A stretch of 37,062 nt of DNA from positions 1 through 37,062 of the forward strand of contig JAPHEF010000018.1 in NCBI GenBank assembly GCA_029259535.1, read 5' to 3'. The notes under the pieces were generated by a model that saw nothing but the letters and a program-made list of their open reading frames with translations, ran no database searches and was not told the origin of the DNA. The first letter of the stretch is position 1. Every line of letters starts with the position of its first letter. This DNA is from Alkanophaga liquidiphilum. Lineage in GTDB: Archaea > Halobacteriota > Syntropharchaeia > Alkanophagales > B39-G2. The position numbers were made by a program, and so were the translations under genes. Shown here piece after piece: positions 14,913 to 22,265 of the stretch.

Positions 14913-15749
14913 TTAAGGCAAATGCGCTGAAATGGGCTGCGTAGCCTCACATTTCGGCGGCTTGACGACGAGCCACTGCCTCCCCACCGACTGGTGCACC
15001 ACAATACCCTCAACAGCAACGTTCATTCTCTCCAAAAGCTCTTTTAAGCTACGCACGTAATTTCTAAGCATATGCTCATCACTGAGTATTTTTAAGCCCT
15101 CAGGGGCGGTGCACTCAAGCAGCCTCACGCACTCCGTCCCGCATGCTCGCAAATTCAGTAACTCAAGCCAATAATAGTCAGCAAAACTCCTTGTCTCCCT
15201 CACGACGGATTCGACGTCAGTAACATGCGGAATCACGGGGCTGATGAAGGTGTAAGCTCGTATTCCGCGCTCGCTCAGCGTTTTTAACGCAGTTACTCTC
15301 CGACGGTGCGTCACCGCCCGTGGCTCAAACTTCCTGTCGAGACCGCTGACTGTTAACCCCACCTCCAAGTCCCTAAACTCCCTCAAGACGTCTAAATCCC
15401 TGAGAACGAGGTCAGACTTCGTCAGCACGGACAGCCGCACGCCCTTATGCATGTTCGTTAAGACCCGTTGCGTTAGCAACAACTCCGCCTCTACAGGCTG
15501 ATAAGGGTCGCTCACGCTCGACATATAAACCCTGCCACGCACGTATTTGCCCTTAACGAGCGTTGGCGCATTGATTTTTGCCTCGACCCAGCTTCCCCAG
15601 ACGCCGTAATCCTTCCAGCGGCACATGAACTTCGCATAACAATAAAGACACGCGTGCTCACAGCCCACGTATTGGTTGATAACATAGCTCGCTCCCGGAA
15701 TTCTCGTCCTCGTGAATATGCGCTTCGCTGCCCGCTTCACCACCTTCAT
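14913..15749 (-). CDS. Radical SAM protein, SplB-like
   Basis: 278 residues. The iron-sulfur motif is CEHACLYC (C30, C34, C37), followed by YAKFM, matching the SplB-like radical SAM family often labelled DNA repair photolyase. Downstream strands MSSVSDPYQPVEAE, LSVLTKSDLVLRDLD and GLTVSGLD are characteristic. The open frame extends another 128 codons upstream across trpF, but that part has no family features. I therefore start at ATG 15749, which leaves 40 bases to the divergent trpF start. The true substrate is unknown; family members repair DNA or modify other molecules. It lies directly upstream of rlmH on the same strand. Confidence 0.85.
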   Translation of the reverse strand: MKVVKRAAKRIFTRTRIPGASYVINQYVGCEHACLYCYAKFMCRWKDYGVWGSWVEAKINAPTLVKGKYVRGRVYMSSVSDPYQPVEAELLLTQRVLTNMHKGVRLSVLTKSDLVLRDLDVLREFRDLEVGLTVSGLDRKFEPRAVTHRRRVTALKTLSERGIRAYTFISPVIPHVTDVESVVRETRSFADYYWLELLNLRACGTECVRLLECTAPEGLKILSDEHMLRNYVRSLKELLERMNVAVEGIVVHQSVGRQWLVVKPPKCEATQPISAHLP

Positions 15750-15789
15750 TGCCAAAACCTTTACTACAATGTTGCAAGAAGAGACAAAA

Positions 15790-16491
15790 ATGGTCTGGGT
15801 CAAGATTTGCGGCTTGACGAACGTCGAGGACGCAGTGACTGCTGCCGCTTTAGGTGCGGACGCTCTCGGTGCCGTGCTCGTCGAGGCATCGCCGAGGTTC
15901 GTGACTGCCGAGCGAGCGAGAGGAATGTTCTCCGAGGTAAGAGGAGAGCTTTTGGGGCGGGGGTTAAAAATGCCGGCGTTCGTCGTCGTCACGGTGGCGG
16001 AACGTCCAGAAGACGTTCTGAAGCTTGAAGCTGAACTGAAGGGCACAGGCGTGATGTGCGTCCAGCTCCATGGTGAAGAGCCGCCGAGCCTCGTGCGCGC
16101 TTTGAAGAAGCAGGGCTTGAAGCTTAGAATCATAAAGAAGGTGGGAGTTGGTGGCGCTAACGCCGATGCTGACGAGCTTATCAGGAGTGCCGCCGCTTAC
16201 GACGCTGCGGGCGCCGACGCCATCCTCCTTGATACACAGGCGGAAACGCTTGGAGGCTCAGGAAGGGCGCACGACTGGCGACTGAGCCGAGCCGTGACTT
16301 TCGCCTTACAAGGTAGAGCCAAAGTAATACTCGCCGGCGGCTTGAACCCTGAGAACGTCGAAGCCGCCGTTAAGACCGTTAGGCCGTTCGGCGTGGACGT
16401 TTCGAGTGGCGTGGAGCTAAGAAAGGGAAAAAAAGATTCCGAAAAAGTGAAAAGGTTCATAGAAAGGGCAAAATCGGTTAGGGTTGAATAA
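15790..16491 (+). CDS. trpF: Phosphoribosylanthranilate isomerase
   Basis: 233 residues, TIM barrel, third committed step of tryptophan synthesis. Motifs: N-terminal VKICGLTNVEDA with the catalytic cysteine, VQLHGEE, AILLDT, and phosphate-binding ILAGGLNPENV and GVDVSSGVE. The ATG at 15790 places the catalytic strand at the very N-terminus as in the family; an ATG seven codons earlier (15769) is possible. It is slightly longer than typical bacterial enzymes because of an extended loop near residues 45-75. It is transcribed divergently from the radical SAM gene and runs into a PUA-domain gene with a two-base gap. Confidence 0.93.
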   Translation: MVWVKICGLTNVEDAVTAAALGADALGAVLVEASPRFVTAERARGMFSEVRGELLGRGLKMPAFVVVTVAERPEDVLKLEAELKGTGVMCVQLHGEEPPSLVRALKKQGLKLRIIKKVGVGGANADADELIRSAAAYDAAGADAILLDTQAETLGGSGRAHDWRLSRAVTFALQGRAKVILAGGLNPENVEAAVKTVRPFGVDVSSGVELRKGKKDSEKVKRFIERAKSVRVE

Positions 16492-16493
16492 TC

Positions 16494-16988
16494 ATGGCAG
16501 AGAAAATGCGGCGTCGAATCACGAGGGAGGAGGTATTAAACTGGTGGGAGGAGCGATTTGGAATAAGTAGGGATGTTTTTAAGCACTATGATTTTTATCA
16601 AAAGGGGGACAGGGTCTGGATAGTCTCAGGGGATGCTGCTAAGGTTCTTGATGAAATAAGGTGTGAGGTTGTAGGGATGAGCTTCATGAGGGTTTTCAGC
16701 GCTGGCCTTAAGCCGACGACGAGCGCCATACAGCTTTTTGGGAAGTTTGCGACGAGGAACGTCGTGGAGCTTGATTCGGGCGCCGCTTTTGAGTTCATGC
16801 AGCGGCGGAGCGTGCGTCTTGACGCTTCCCGCTTGAAGAACGTAACCGATGGCTACGTCGTCGTGAAATTTAAGGAACGAGGCACGCCGCTCGGCTGTGG
16901 CGTCCTGAAGGGCGATGAACTCGTGTCCCTGATACCTAAGGATAGGAGCGTGGAGCAATGGAAGTTAGAGAGCTTCAAAGACTTATAA
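16494..16988 (+). CDS. PUA-domain RNA-binding protein
   Basis: 164 residues. The N-terminal part (LNWWEERFGISRDVFKHYDF) resembles the pre-PUA region of Nip7 or NOL1/NOP2-associated archaeal proteins. The C-terminal part (ELDSGAAFEFMQRRSVRL, DGYVVVKFKERGTPLGCGVL) is a PUA fold that binds structured RNA. A role in rRNA or tRNA modification is likely but not specified. It overlaps the MazG-like gene by 31 bases and follows trpF immediately, so the three probably form one transcript. Confidence 0.75.
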   Translation: MAEKMRRRITREEVLNWWEERFGISRDVFKHYDFYQKGDRVWIVSGDAAKVLDEIRCEVVGMSFMRVFSAGLKPTTSAIQLFGKFATRNVVELDSGAAFEFMQRRSVRLDASRLKNVTDGYVVVKFKERGTPLGCGVLKGDELVSLIPKDRSVEQWKLESFKDL

Positions 16989-17239
16989 AGGAGACTTACT
17001 TCGAGCGGGACTGGGAGAGGGGCGTGGAAAAGAACAATCTCTGGCTCGTCGAGGAGGTTGGAGAGCTGACGAGGGCAATAAGGAAAGGGCGTCGCCCCGA
17101 GATAGAGGAGGAATTTGCGGACGTGCTTGCGTGGCTTTTATCCCTCGCGAACGTCCTTGGCGTTGACGTCGAAGCAGCTTTCCTCAAAAAATACGGCGGT
17201 GGCTGCCCACGCTGCGGGAGCAAACCATGCAGATGTTAG
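16958..17239 (+). CDS. MazG-like nucleotide pyrophosphohydrolase with Cys tail
   Basis: 93 residues. The MazG helical core is present: LWLVEEVGELTRAIRKG followed by IEEEFADVLAWLLSLAN, giving the EExxE...ExxD metal-binding pattern. Such enzymes hydrolyse non-canonical or excess NTPs. The C-terminus adds a cysteine-rich tail, CPRCGSKPCRC, that probably binds zinc. The gene overlaps its upstream neighbour by 31 bases. Confidence 0.85.
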   Translation: MEVRELQRLIKETYFERDWERGVEKNNLWLVEEVGELTRAIRKGRRPEIEEEFADVLAWLLSLANVLGVDVEAAFLKKYGGGCPRCGSKPCRC

Positions 17240-17320
17240 CATTATTATGGCTCGTTACGTCGCCTTTCCAGCTCAGCGGCGGCGCATGATGCAAACCGCC
17301 CTTCTGAAAGTCAAAACTGA

Positions 17321-17329
17321 TTTATAAAG
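17321..17329 (+). promoter_or_regulatory. TATA box of the KaiC-like gene, leaderless
   Basis: TTTATAAAG lies 29 bases before the ATG at 17350, so the transcript should begin at about the start codon. No Shine-Dalgarno is present in between. Confidence 0.6.
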
Positions 17330-17349
17330 GTTGCCCGAAAATTAGGCAG

Positions 17350-17997
17350 ATGGCAGGCGTCGTCAAAAACCTTTTCGGCATTCCGAAACTTGATGGACTT
17401 ATTGGAGAAATCCCCCGCGGCTCTAATATCATGCTCTCAGCGCCGTCGCTGGGTATAGGCGAGACGCTCGTGAAGAACTTCGTGCAGACGGGCGTGCTTA
17501 ACGACGAGGGCGTCATCTACGTCTCGACTAAGAAGTCCGGCGAGAGAATAATGGAGTGGTTCGAAGAGCCCATCGGCGGGCTGAGGGTCATAGATTGCAC
17601 CTCAAGGCTGACTCCTGAGAAGGCGGAAAATGTGGGTTACGTGCCGTCTTTGGGCGACCTGACGAGGATAGGTGTCCACATCACCAATTTCTTGAAGGAA
17701 CTTTGGAAGGATGGGGGGATGAAGAACATAAGATTCTGCTTTGACTCCATTTCTATGCTCCTGATGTATACTGATATAAGAGCGGTGTTTCGTTTCCTTC
17801 ATGTCTTTCTCGGGAAGATTTCTAGCATTGAAGGCATAAGCTTAATAGTCGTGGACAGGGGCATGCATGAAGCTGAAGCTTCGATGCTTTTGCAGCTCGT
17901 CGAGGGGTTGTTGGAGGTGAAGAAGGAGGGAACTGCGAATTTTGTAAGATTCCAAGGCTTCGGCAGAGATACAGATTGGCAGGAGCTGGAGCTATGA
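17350..17997 (+). CDS. RecA/KaiC-superfamily protein with degenerate P-loop
   Basis: 215 residues, one RecA-type domain resembling archaeal KaiC/RadA-like ATPases. The N-terminal FGIPKLDGLIGEIPRGSNIML aligns with the lead-in to a Walker A. The loop itself reads SAPSLGIGETL (residues 30-40), with glutamate at 38 where lysine is expected. The Walker B-like strand NIRFCFDSISMLLMY is kept. Missing lysine suggests weak or no ATP hydrolysis, so a sensor or scaffold role is plausible. The start is fixed by the TATA box 29 bases upstream. It converges on tRNA-Phe. Confidence 0.8.
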   Translation: MAGVVKNLFGIPKLDGLIGEIPRGSNIMLSAPSLGIGETLVKNFVQTGVLNDEGVIYVSTKKSGERIMEWFEEPIGGLRVIDCTSRLTPEKAENVGYVPSLGDLTRIGVHITNFLKELWKDGGMKNIRFCFDSISMLLMYTDIRAVFRFLHVFLGKISSIEGISLIVVDRGMHEAEASMLLQLVEGLLEVKKEGTANFVRFQGFGRDTDWQELEL

Positions 17998-18012
17998 GTG
18001 AATGCCGAAGTG

Positions 18013-18086
18013 TGGGGCCGCGGGGATTTGAACCCCGGACAACTCGGTCTTCAGCCGAGCGCTCTCCCATGCTGAGCTACGGCCCA
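18013..18086 (-). tRNA. tRNA-Phe (GAA)
   Basis: On the minus strand a complete cloverleaf folds. The anticodon stem CTCGG/CCGAG encloses loop CTGAAGA, giving anticodon GAA. The D-arm is GCTC/GAGC, and the T-arm is CGGGG-TTCAAAT-CCCCG. The acceptor pairs at positions 2-7. Position 1 against 72 is T-C, a mismatch, with A at 73; CCA is not encoded. A TATA-like AAAATATTTAAAG (18107-18119) lies about 25 bases upstream. The right end of the TnpB transposon sits just beyond that promoter. Confidence 0.93.
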
Positions 18087-18130
18087 CTGCTCTCTCGTTT
18101 GTATCAACACTTTAAATATTTTACCAAACG

Positions 18131-19480
18131 GTCAGCTTCTCCTCGATAAATTGAGGAGCTTGCTCTCGGAGGGGAGATGTTGCCAACAACCCTCATCGAG
18201 CCTGACGGGGCGGCTGACGGCGCCCCCAACTCTGGAACACTGGGGCTGGGTGCTGAGAGTGGTAAAAACAAAGCCCCGCTCCAGAGCCAGAGTTGCTATG
18301 TTTCTGCTTGCAGTCCTGTCCACGTTCGCCTCATAACCACATCTGCATTTAAACAGCTTTCTCTTTCCGTTGAAGAAAACCCAGTTCTTCTTCGATGCGT
18401 AACCACATTTAGGACATCTCTGCGATGTTTTTGTTGCTGGAACTTCAACGACATCAATGCCGTGCTGCCATGCCACAGATTGAATGGCAATCCTGAACTT
18501 TGCAAACGGAATGCGATGTATCTTTCTATTAGCTCTCTTAGGCTTTCTCCCCTTGCCATTACGTTTCCTCAAGTGTTTGAGGTTCTCAATAGCAATCGCA
18601 GCATCGTATCTCATCGCAATCTCAACGATTTCACGGCTTACTTGCCACATCCTTGTTGTTACGAAGTTCCTTTCTGCAAGCTTCATCCTTTCGAGAGCAC
18701 GCCGTGCCCTCTTATCTCCTTTATCTGCATAGCTTTGAAGCTTACTTCTCCGCTTCATGAACTTCCACTGCTCGTGCCATATATCTTGTCCCAGATACAA
18801 CTGCTTTCTAACTCCACCATCACCCCCCAGCACCGTCAAAGCAAAACTACCGCTGTTAACATCAACTCCTACAACTGCTTGATAATACTGCTTAACCTTA
18901 AACTTCTTTCTCAGGTTTGCGATGATAATATAACGACCATCCTTCCTATGCAACCTAAATTGAGTACATCTCCAACCATTGTTTATGTGCTCAATAAATC
19001 TCTTATAAGCACCTTCCTGCTTGATTGGCAAGGCAATTCTGTTTCTATTAGTTGCGATGACAACAACAGGGTTACCTCGTTTTGTTTTAGCAAATTTCCC
19101 AGAACGTGGGATGTTATACCTGATTGGAACTTGCTTGAATTCTTTAGCATTCAAGTTCTCCCACACCTGATGAATACAATCAACGAGTATTTAGGAGTGC
19201 AGATTGCACTTTTGCTTGATAACAGGATAGGAGGTGGTATGTAGGATGGCGAAGTTCTCTGGATTGGCGGATTTGGCAATGGAAAGGATGTCATTGCAAC
19301 AGCCAAGGACAGAACTAAATAACTCGGATAACAAGCGTCCTTTCCTCCTTGATAAAGGCAGCACGTTGAGCTTTAGGGCTTTAACAACTTCCTTCTCAAC
19401 CATCTGCACCCGAATAAGAATTGTCAAGAATATAAATAACTTCCGCCAATCCCTCCCCCTGAAGGGGCTTCCTTGGCGGT
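18131..19480 (-). mobile_element. TnpB-only IS200/IS605-type (IS1341-like) element
   Basis: The tnpB gene is flanked by two structures typical of IS200/IS605 ends. On the right (tnpB 3' side) is a subterminal hairpin, CTCCTC (18139-18144) with GAGGAG (18153-18158). On the left, CCGCCAA (19443-19449) pairs with TTGGCGG (19473-19479) around an inner CCCC/GGGG stem. No tnpA is present, so it could move only with help. The exact boundaries are estimates because these elements make no target duplication. The right end lies just upstream of the tRNA-Phe promoter; the left end abuts the ferredoxin gene. Confidence 0.65.
18132..19403 (-). pseudogene. tnpB: TnpB RNA-guided nuclease interrupted by an in-frame TAA
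   Basis: The whole frame from ATG 19403 is 423 codons, a normal TnpB length. A single TAA at 19191-19193 splits it after KQKCNLHS. The downstream 344-codon part could restart at GTG 19166. It contains all three RuvC carboxylates (VGVDVNSGS, IAIENLKHL, ANVDRTASRNIA) and the zinc ribbon (CPKCG, CRCG). TnpB uses an omega RNA from the right end to cut DNA. Lacking its first 79 residues, part of the wedge/REC region, the product is probably inactive, although reading through the stop would restore it. Only one lesion suggests recent inactivation. Confidence 0.8.
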
Positions 19481-19495
19481 AGGAGCTGTGATGCG

Positions 19496-19675
19496 ATGGC
19501 AGTGAAAGTGGATAGATATAAATGCGGGTATTGCGGAGCATGCGTGACTGTATGCCCGGCGGACGCCATCGAGCTCGTAGGCGTGTGTTTAGAAATTCGA
19601 GAGAGCTGCAATGAGTGCGGCGTCTGTGTGAATATTTGTCCGGTCGGGGCGTTAGAGCTTAAGAACGAGAGGTGA
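19496..19675 (+). CDS. 2[4Fe-4S] ferredoxin
   Basis: 59 residues, a compact bacterial-type ferredoxin. Two CxxCxxCxxxCP motifs are complete: C10, C13, C16, C20 and C38, C41, C44, C48. The gene ends four bases before the geranylgeranyl reductase start and should be cotranscribed with it. In Methanosarcina a ferredoxin encoded beside geranylgeranyl reductase supplies its electrons, so the same job is inferred here. AGGAGCTG lies just upstream of the ATG. Confidence 0.92.
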   Translation: MAVKVDRYKCGYCGACVTVCPADAIELVGVCLEIRESCNECGVCVNICPVGALELKNER

Positions 19676-19679
19676 GAAG

Positions 19680-20870
19680 ATGCGGGAGGAGAGATACGAC
19701 GTAGTGGTCGTCGGCGCCGGTCCCGGCGGCTCTATTGCTGCGAGAACCGCTGCGGAGAGCGGTTTGAACGTCCTTTTAATCGAGAAGAATCAGGAAATAG
19801 GCGTGCCGGTGCGCTGCGCTGAGGGCGTTAGCAAGAGAGTTGAGGATTTTGTGCGGCTGCCTAGGGAGTGCATTGCCACTGAGGCTGCGGGCGCCCGCAT
19901 CTTCAGCCCTGATGGCACCTGCGTCGAGCTTTCCGAGAAGACGACGCAAAGAAGGCTTGCGGAGGTGGGTTACGTCCTTGAGCGGAAGTTGTTTGACAAA
20001 TATCTTGCGAGGCTCGCCGCCGACAGCGGCGTGGAGGTCAGAGTGAAAACGCAAGCAGTCTCTGTTTTGAGGAGTGGAAGCTTCGTCAAGGGTGTCGTCA
20101 CGAAAGATGCTTTTGGCGACACAGAGATTTTCGCAGACGTTGTCATCGCTGCGGACGGCGTCGAATCGAAAATAGGGCGGCTGGCGGGCTTGGAGACGAG
20201 GATTAAGCCGGCGGACTTGGAGGTTTGCGCTCAGTTTTACATGACCGGCGTTGACGTCGATGAGGACTTCAGCGAGTTTTATCTCGGCAACAGCATTGCG
20301 CCGGGCGGCTATGCTTGGGTCTTTCCTAAGGGAGAGCGTTCGGCAAACGTCGGCGTCGGGATAGAGGCGGCACGCTCGAAAAACGGCGCTCGTGCCCTTG
20401 ACTACTTGAAGGCGTTTGTGAGGAGGAAGTTTCCGAAAGGGCGAGTGCTCGGCAAGATTTTCGGAGCAGTGCCGGTGAGCGGGCCGATAAAGAGCGTCGC
20501 CGATGGCATCATCCTTGTAGGGGACGCTGCCCGCCAAGCTGACCCGCTGACCGGTGGCGGCATACTCAACGCCATAGAGGCAGGAAGAATCGCAGGAGAG
20601 GTCGTTGCCGAGGCTTTTGAGCGCAAAGATTTCTCAAAAGACTCGTTGCGCGAATACGAGGAAAGATGTAAGGAGCTGAATGAGAGTCTCATGAAAATGT
20701 ATAAGGCGAGGCTGCTGGTGTCAAGGTTCAGCGATAAGGAGCTTAACAGGCTCGCCCGTTCCTTAGAAGGCGTGAAGTTCGGAGAGTTGAATGCCAGAGA
20801 GCTTCTTAAGGAGCTGATAAAAAGGAATCCGAGGCTTCTGACGAGTTTGGCTAAGCTGTTCCCATCATAA
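19680..20870 (+). CDS. Geranylgeranyl reductase (archaeal lipid saturation)
   Basis: 396 residues, FAD enzyme of the digeranylgeranylglycerophospholipid reductase family, which saturates the isoprenoid chains of archaeal membrane lipids. It opens with the Rossmann motif VVVGAGPGGSIAARTAAE. Next comes the substrate and flavin loop GVPVRCAEGVSK, whose cysteine is conserved. YAWVFPKGERSANVG is the family signature, and GDAARQADPLTGGGI binds FAD. The helical C-terminus is complete. It follows the ferredoxin by four bases with GAGGTGAGA as ribosome site. The gene lies just upstream of mcrB, but with its own intergenic gap. Confidence 0.92.
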   Translation: MREERYDVVVVGAGPGGSIAARTAAESGLNVLLIEKNQEIGVPVRCAEGVSKRVEDFVRLPRECIATEAAGARIFSPDGTCVELSEKTTQRRLAEVGYVLERKLFDKYLARLAADSGVEVRVKTQAVSVLRSGSFVKGVVTKDAFGDTEIFADVVIAADGVESKIGRLAGLETRIKPADLEVCAQFYMTGVDVDEDFSEFYLGNSIAPGGYAWVFPKGERSANVGVGIEAARSKNGARALDYLKAFVRRKFPKGRVLGKIFGAVPVSGPIKSVADGIILVGDAARQADPLTGGGILNAIEAGRIAGEVVAEAFERKDFSKDSLREYEERCKELNESLMKMYKARLLVSRFSDKELNRLARSLEGVKFGELNARELLKELIKRNPRLLTSLAKLFPS

Positions 20871-20936
20871 ATTATAATTGCTCGACAAAGCGCTTAAGGA
20901 AAAATGCTAATAAGATAATGAACATTTGTTGAATTA

Positions 20937-22262
20937 ATGGAAGAGGACAGAATAAGTATCCATGATGACAGGGGGAAGTTACTTGCCGAGAGGGTTCCGT
21001 TGAGCGCTATAAGTCCGCTGAGGAATGCAGCCATCAGGGAAATGCTTTACTGCATAAAGCGGACTGCGATTGTGGATGTGAAGAAGCTTGAGGATTCTCT
21101 GAAGACAGCAAGCGTCGGGGGCACGATGGCGATAGGCTGCGAGTGCAGGATTCTCGGCAGGGAACTGGACTTGCCGCTCGTCGAGAACATAGGGGCGATT
21201 GCTGATGAGGTTAAAAGGATGATAAAAGTGGAAGGGAGTGACGACGCCGATGTCAAGGTTCTCGACACTTCCCTCATCGTTCAGTTGCCAAAGGCTCGTG
21301 TTGAGACGGGGGCGGGTTACTCGCAGGTATATTTGGTGTCGGCAGCAGCAGTCGCATATGCGATAATCAAGATTTTTAAGCTCGGCGTCTTTGACGGCGT
21401 GGATATGCTGAAGGCGGCACTTCTCGGTAGGTATCCGCAGACTGTCTCGCCGGGCGGGGCAGTTTCTGCGCTGCTTGCGTTCCCGACGAAGCTTGAAACG
21501 ATGGGCATTGCTTACCGAAGCCCTACAATAAACACGATAGTGGCACTTGCAGGTAAGAGAACGTTTGACGCCGTAGCGCTTGCCTCGATGCTGGAACATG
21601 CCGCCGCATTTGAATCTGGGAACGCCGTAGGGCCCTACGAGCGCTTTCAGCTCCTCGGTTTTGGTTACCAAGGGCTGAACGGTGGGAATATGGTTTACGA
21701 GCTCGTGAAGGAACATGGGAGAGGGACGCTTGTGGACATCATCGAGGCGGTGGTGAAAAGAGCCTTGGAGGATGGCGTGATATTCGTGGAGAAAGAGCTA
21801 CCGTCGGGCTTTAAGGTTTACGCACCGAGAGACGTGGCGTTGTGGAATGCATATGCCGCTGCAGGGCTGCTTGCGGCGACCATCCAGAGTGTTGGCGCAT
21901 CGAGAGCCGTTCAAAGTGCACCATCTGCCATGCTTTTTTATAATGACTTGTTGGAGATGCAGACAGGGCTGCCGTCTGTGGACTTCGGCAGAGCGCTCGG
22001 CACCGCCATCACTTATGAGTGGCTAACGCACGCCACTTATGGCGGTGGTGCTCCAGGCGTAATGTCGGGCGAGCACGTCGTCACAAGAGCGTCAAAGGGC
22101 TTCATAATACCGTGTGCGTGCGCCGCCGTCTGCTTGGACGCAGGAACGCAGGCTTACTCTCCGGAGATGACTTCCGGGAAATTTTTCAAAATTAGGAAAG
22201 TGTTGCCGGAGTTCCACCGCCCGCTTGAGCGCATAGCGCTGGCAGCGGCGCAGGGGGCGTAG
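20937..22262 (+). CDS. mcrB: Methyl/alkyl-coenzyme M reductase subunit beta
   Basis: 441 residues, beta subunit of the F430-dependent reductase (alpha2 beta2 gamma2). Landmarks include ALLGRYPQTVSPGGAV, the tyrosine Y368 in THATYGGGAPGV corresponding to active-site Tyr367 of Methanothermobacter, then SGEHVVTRASKGFIIPC and DAGTQAYSPE. Next to the conserved tyrosine the canonical paired phenylalanines are W362-L363, which would change the shape of the substrate pocket. The ATG at 20937 has no ribosome site and follows an A/T-rich leader; the TATA box is not obvious. It is the first gene of a three-gene mcrBAG operon, lacking the mcrD and mcrC that lie between B and G in methanogens. Confidence 0.95.
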   Translation: MEEDRISIHDDRGKLLAERVPLSAISPLRNAAIREMLYCIKRTAIVDVKKLEDSLKTASVGGTMAIGCECRILGRELDLPLVENIGAIADEVKRMIKVEGSDDADVKVLDTSLIVQLPKARVETGAGYSQVYLVSAAAVAYAIIKIFKLGVFDGVDMLKAALLGRYPQTVSPGGAVSALLAFPTKLETMGIAYRSPTINTIVALAGKRTFDAVALASMLEHAAAFESGNAVGPYERFQLLGFGYQGLNGGNMVYELVKEHGRGTLVDIIEAVVKRALEDGVIFVEKELPSGFKVYAPRDVALWNAYAAAGLLAATIQSVGASRAVQSAPSAMLFYNDLLEMQTGLPSVDFGRALGTAITYEWLTHATYGGGAPGVMSGEHVVTRASKGFIIPCACAAVCLDAGTQAYSPEMTSGKFFKIRKVLPEFHRPLERIALAAAQGA

Positions 22263-22265
22263 TAG

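Noticed and set aside
15750..16133. 128-codon N-terminal extension of the radical SAM frame
   Set aside because: Antisense to trpF and low-complexity Ser/Thr/Pro; the family starts shortly before the CxxxCxxC motif.
19191..19193. TAA in tnpB as a recoded sense codon
   Set aside because: Neighbouring genes use TAA as a normal stop, for example trpC and trpF, so a nonsense mutation is simpler.
18177..19244. 355-codon plus-strand frame opposite tnpB
   Set aside because: Exact antisense of the TnpB frame with its RuvC and zinc-ribbon motifs; composition of a shadow frame.
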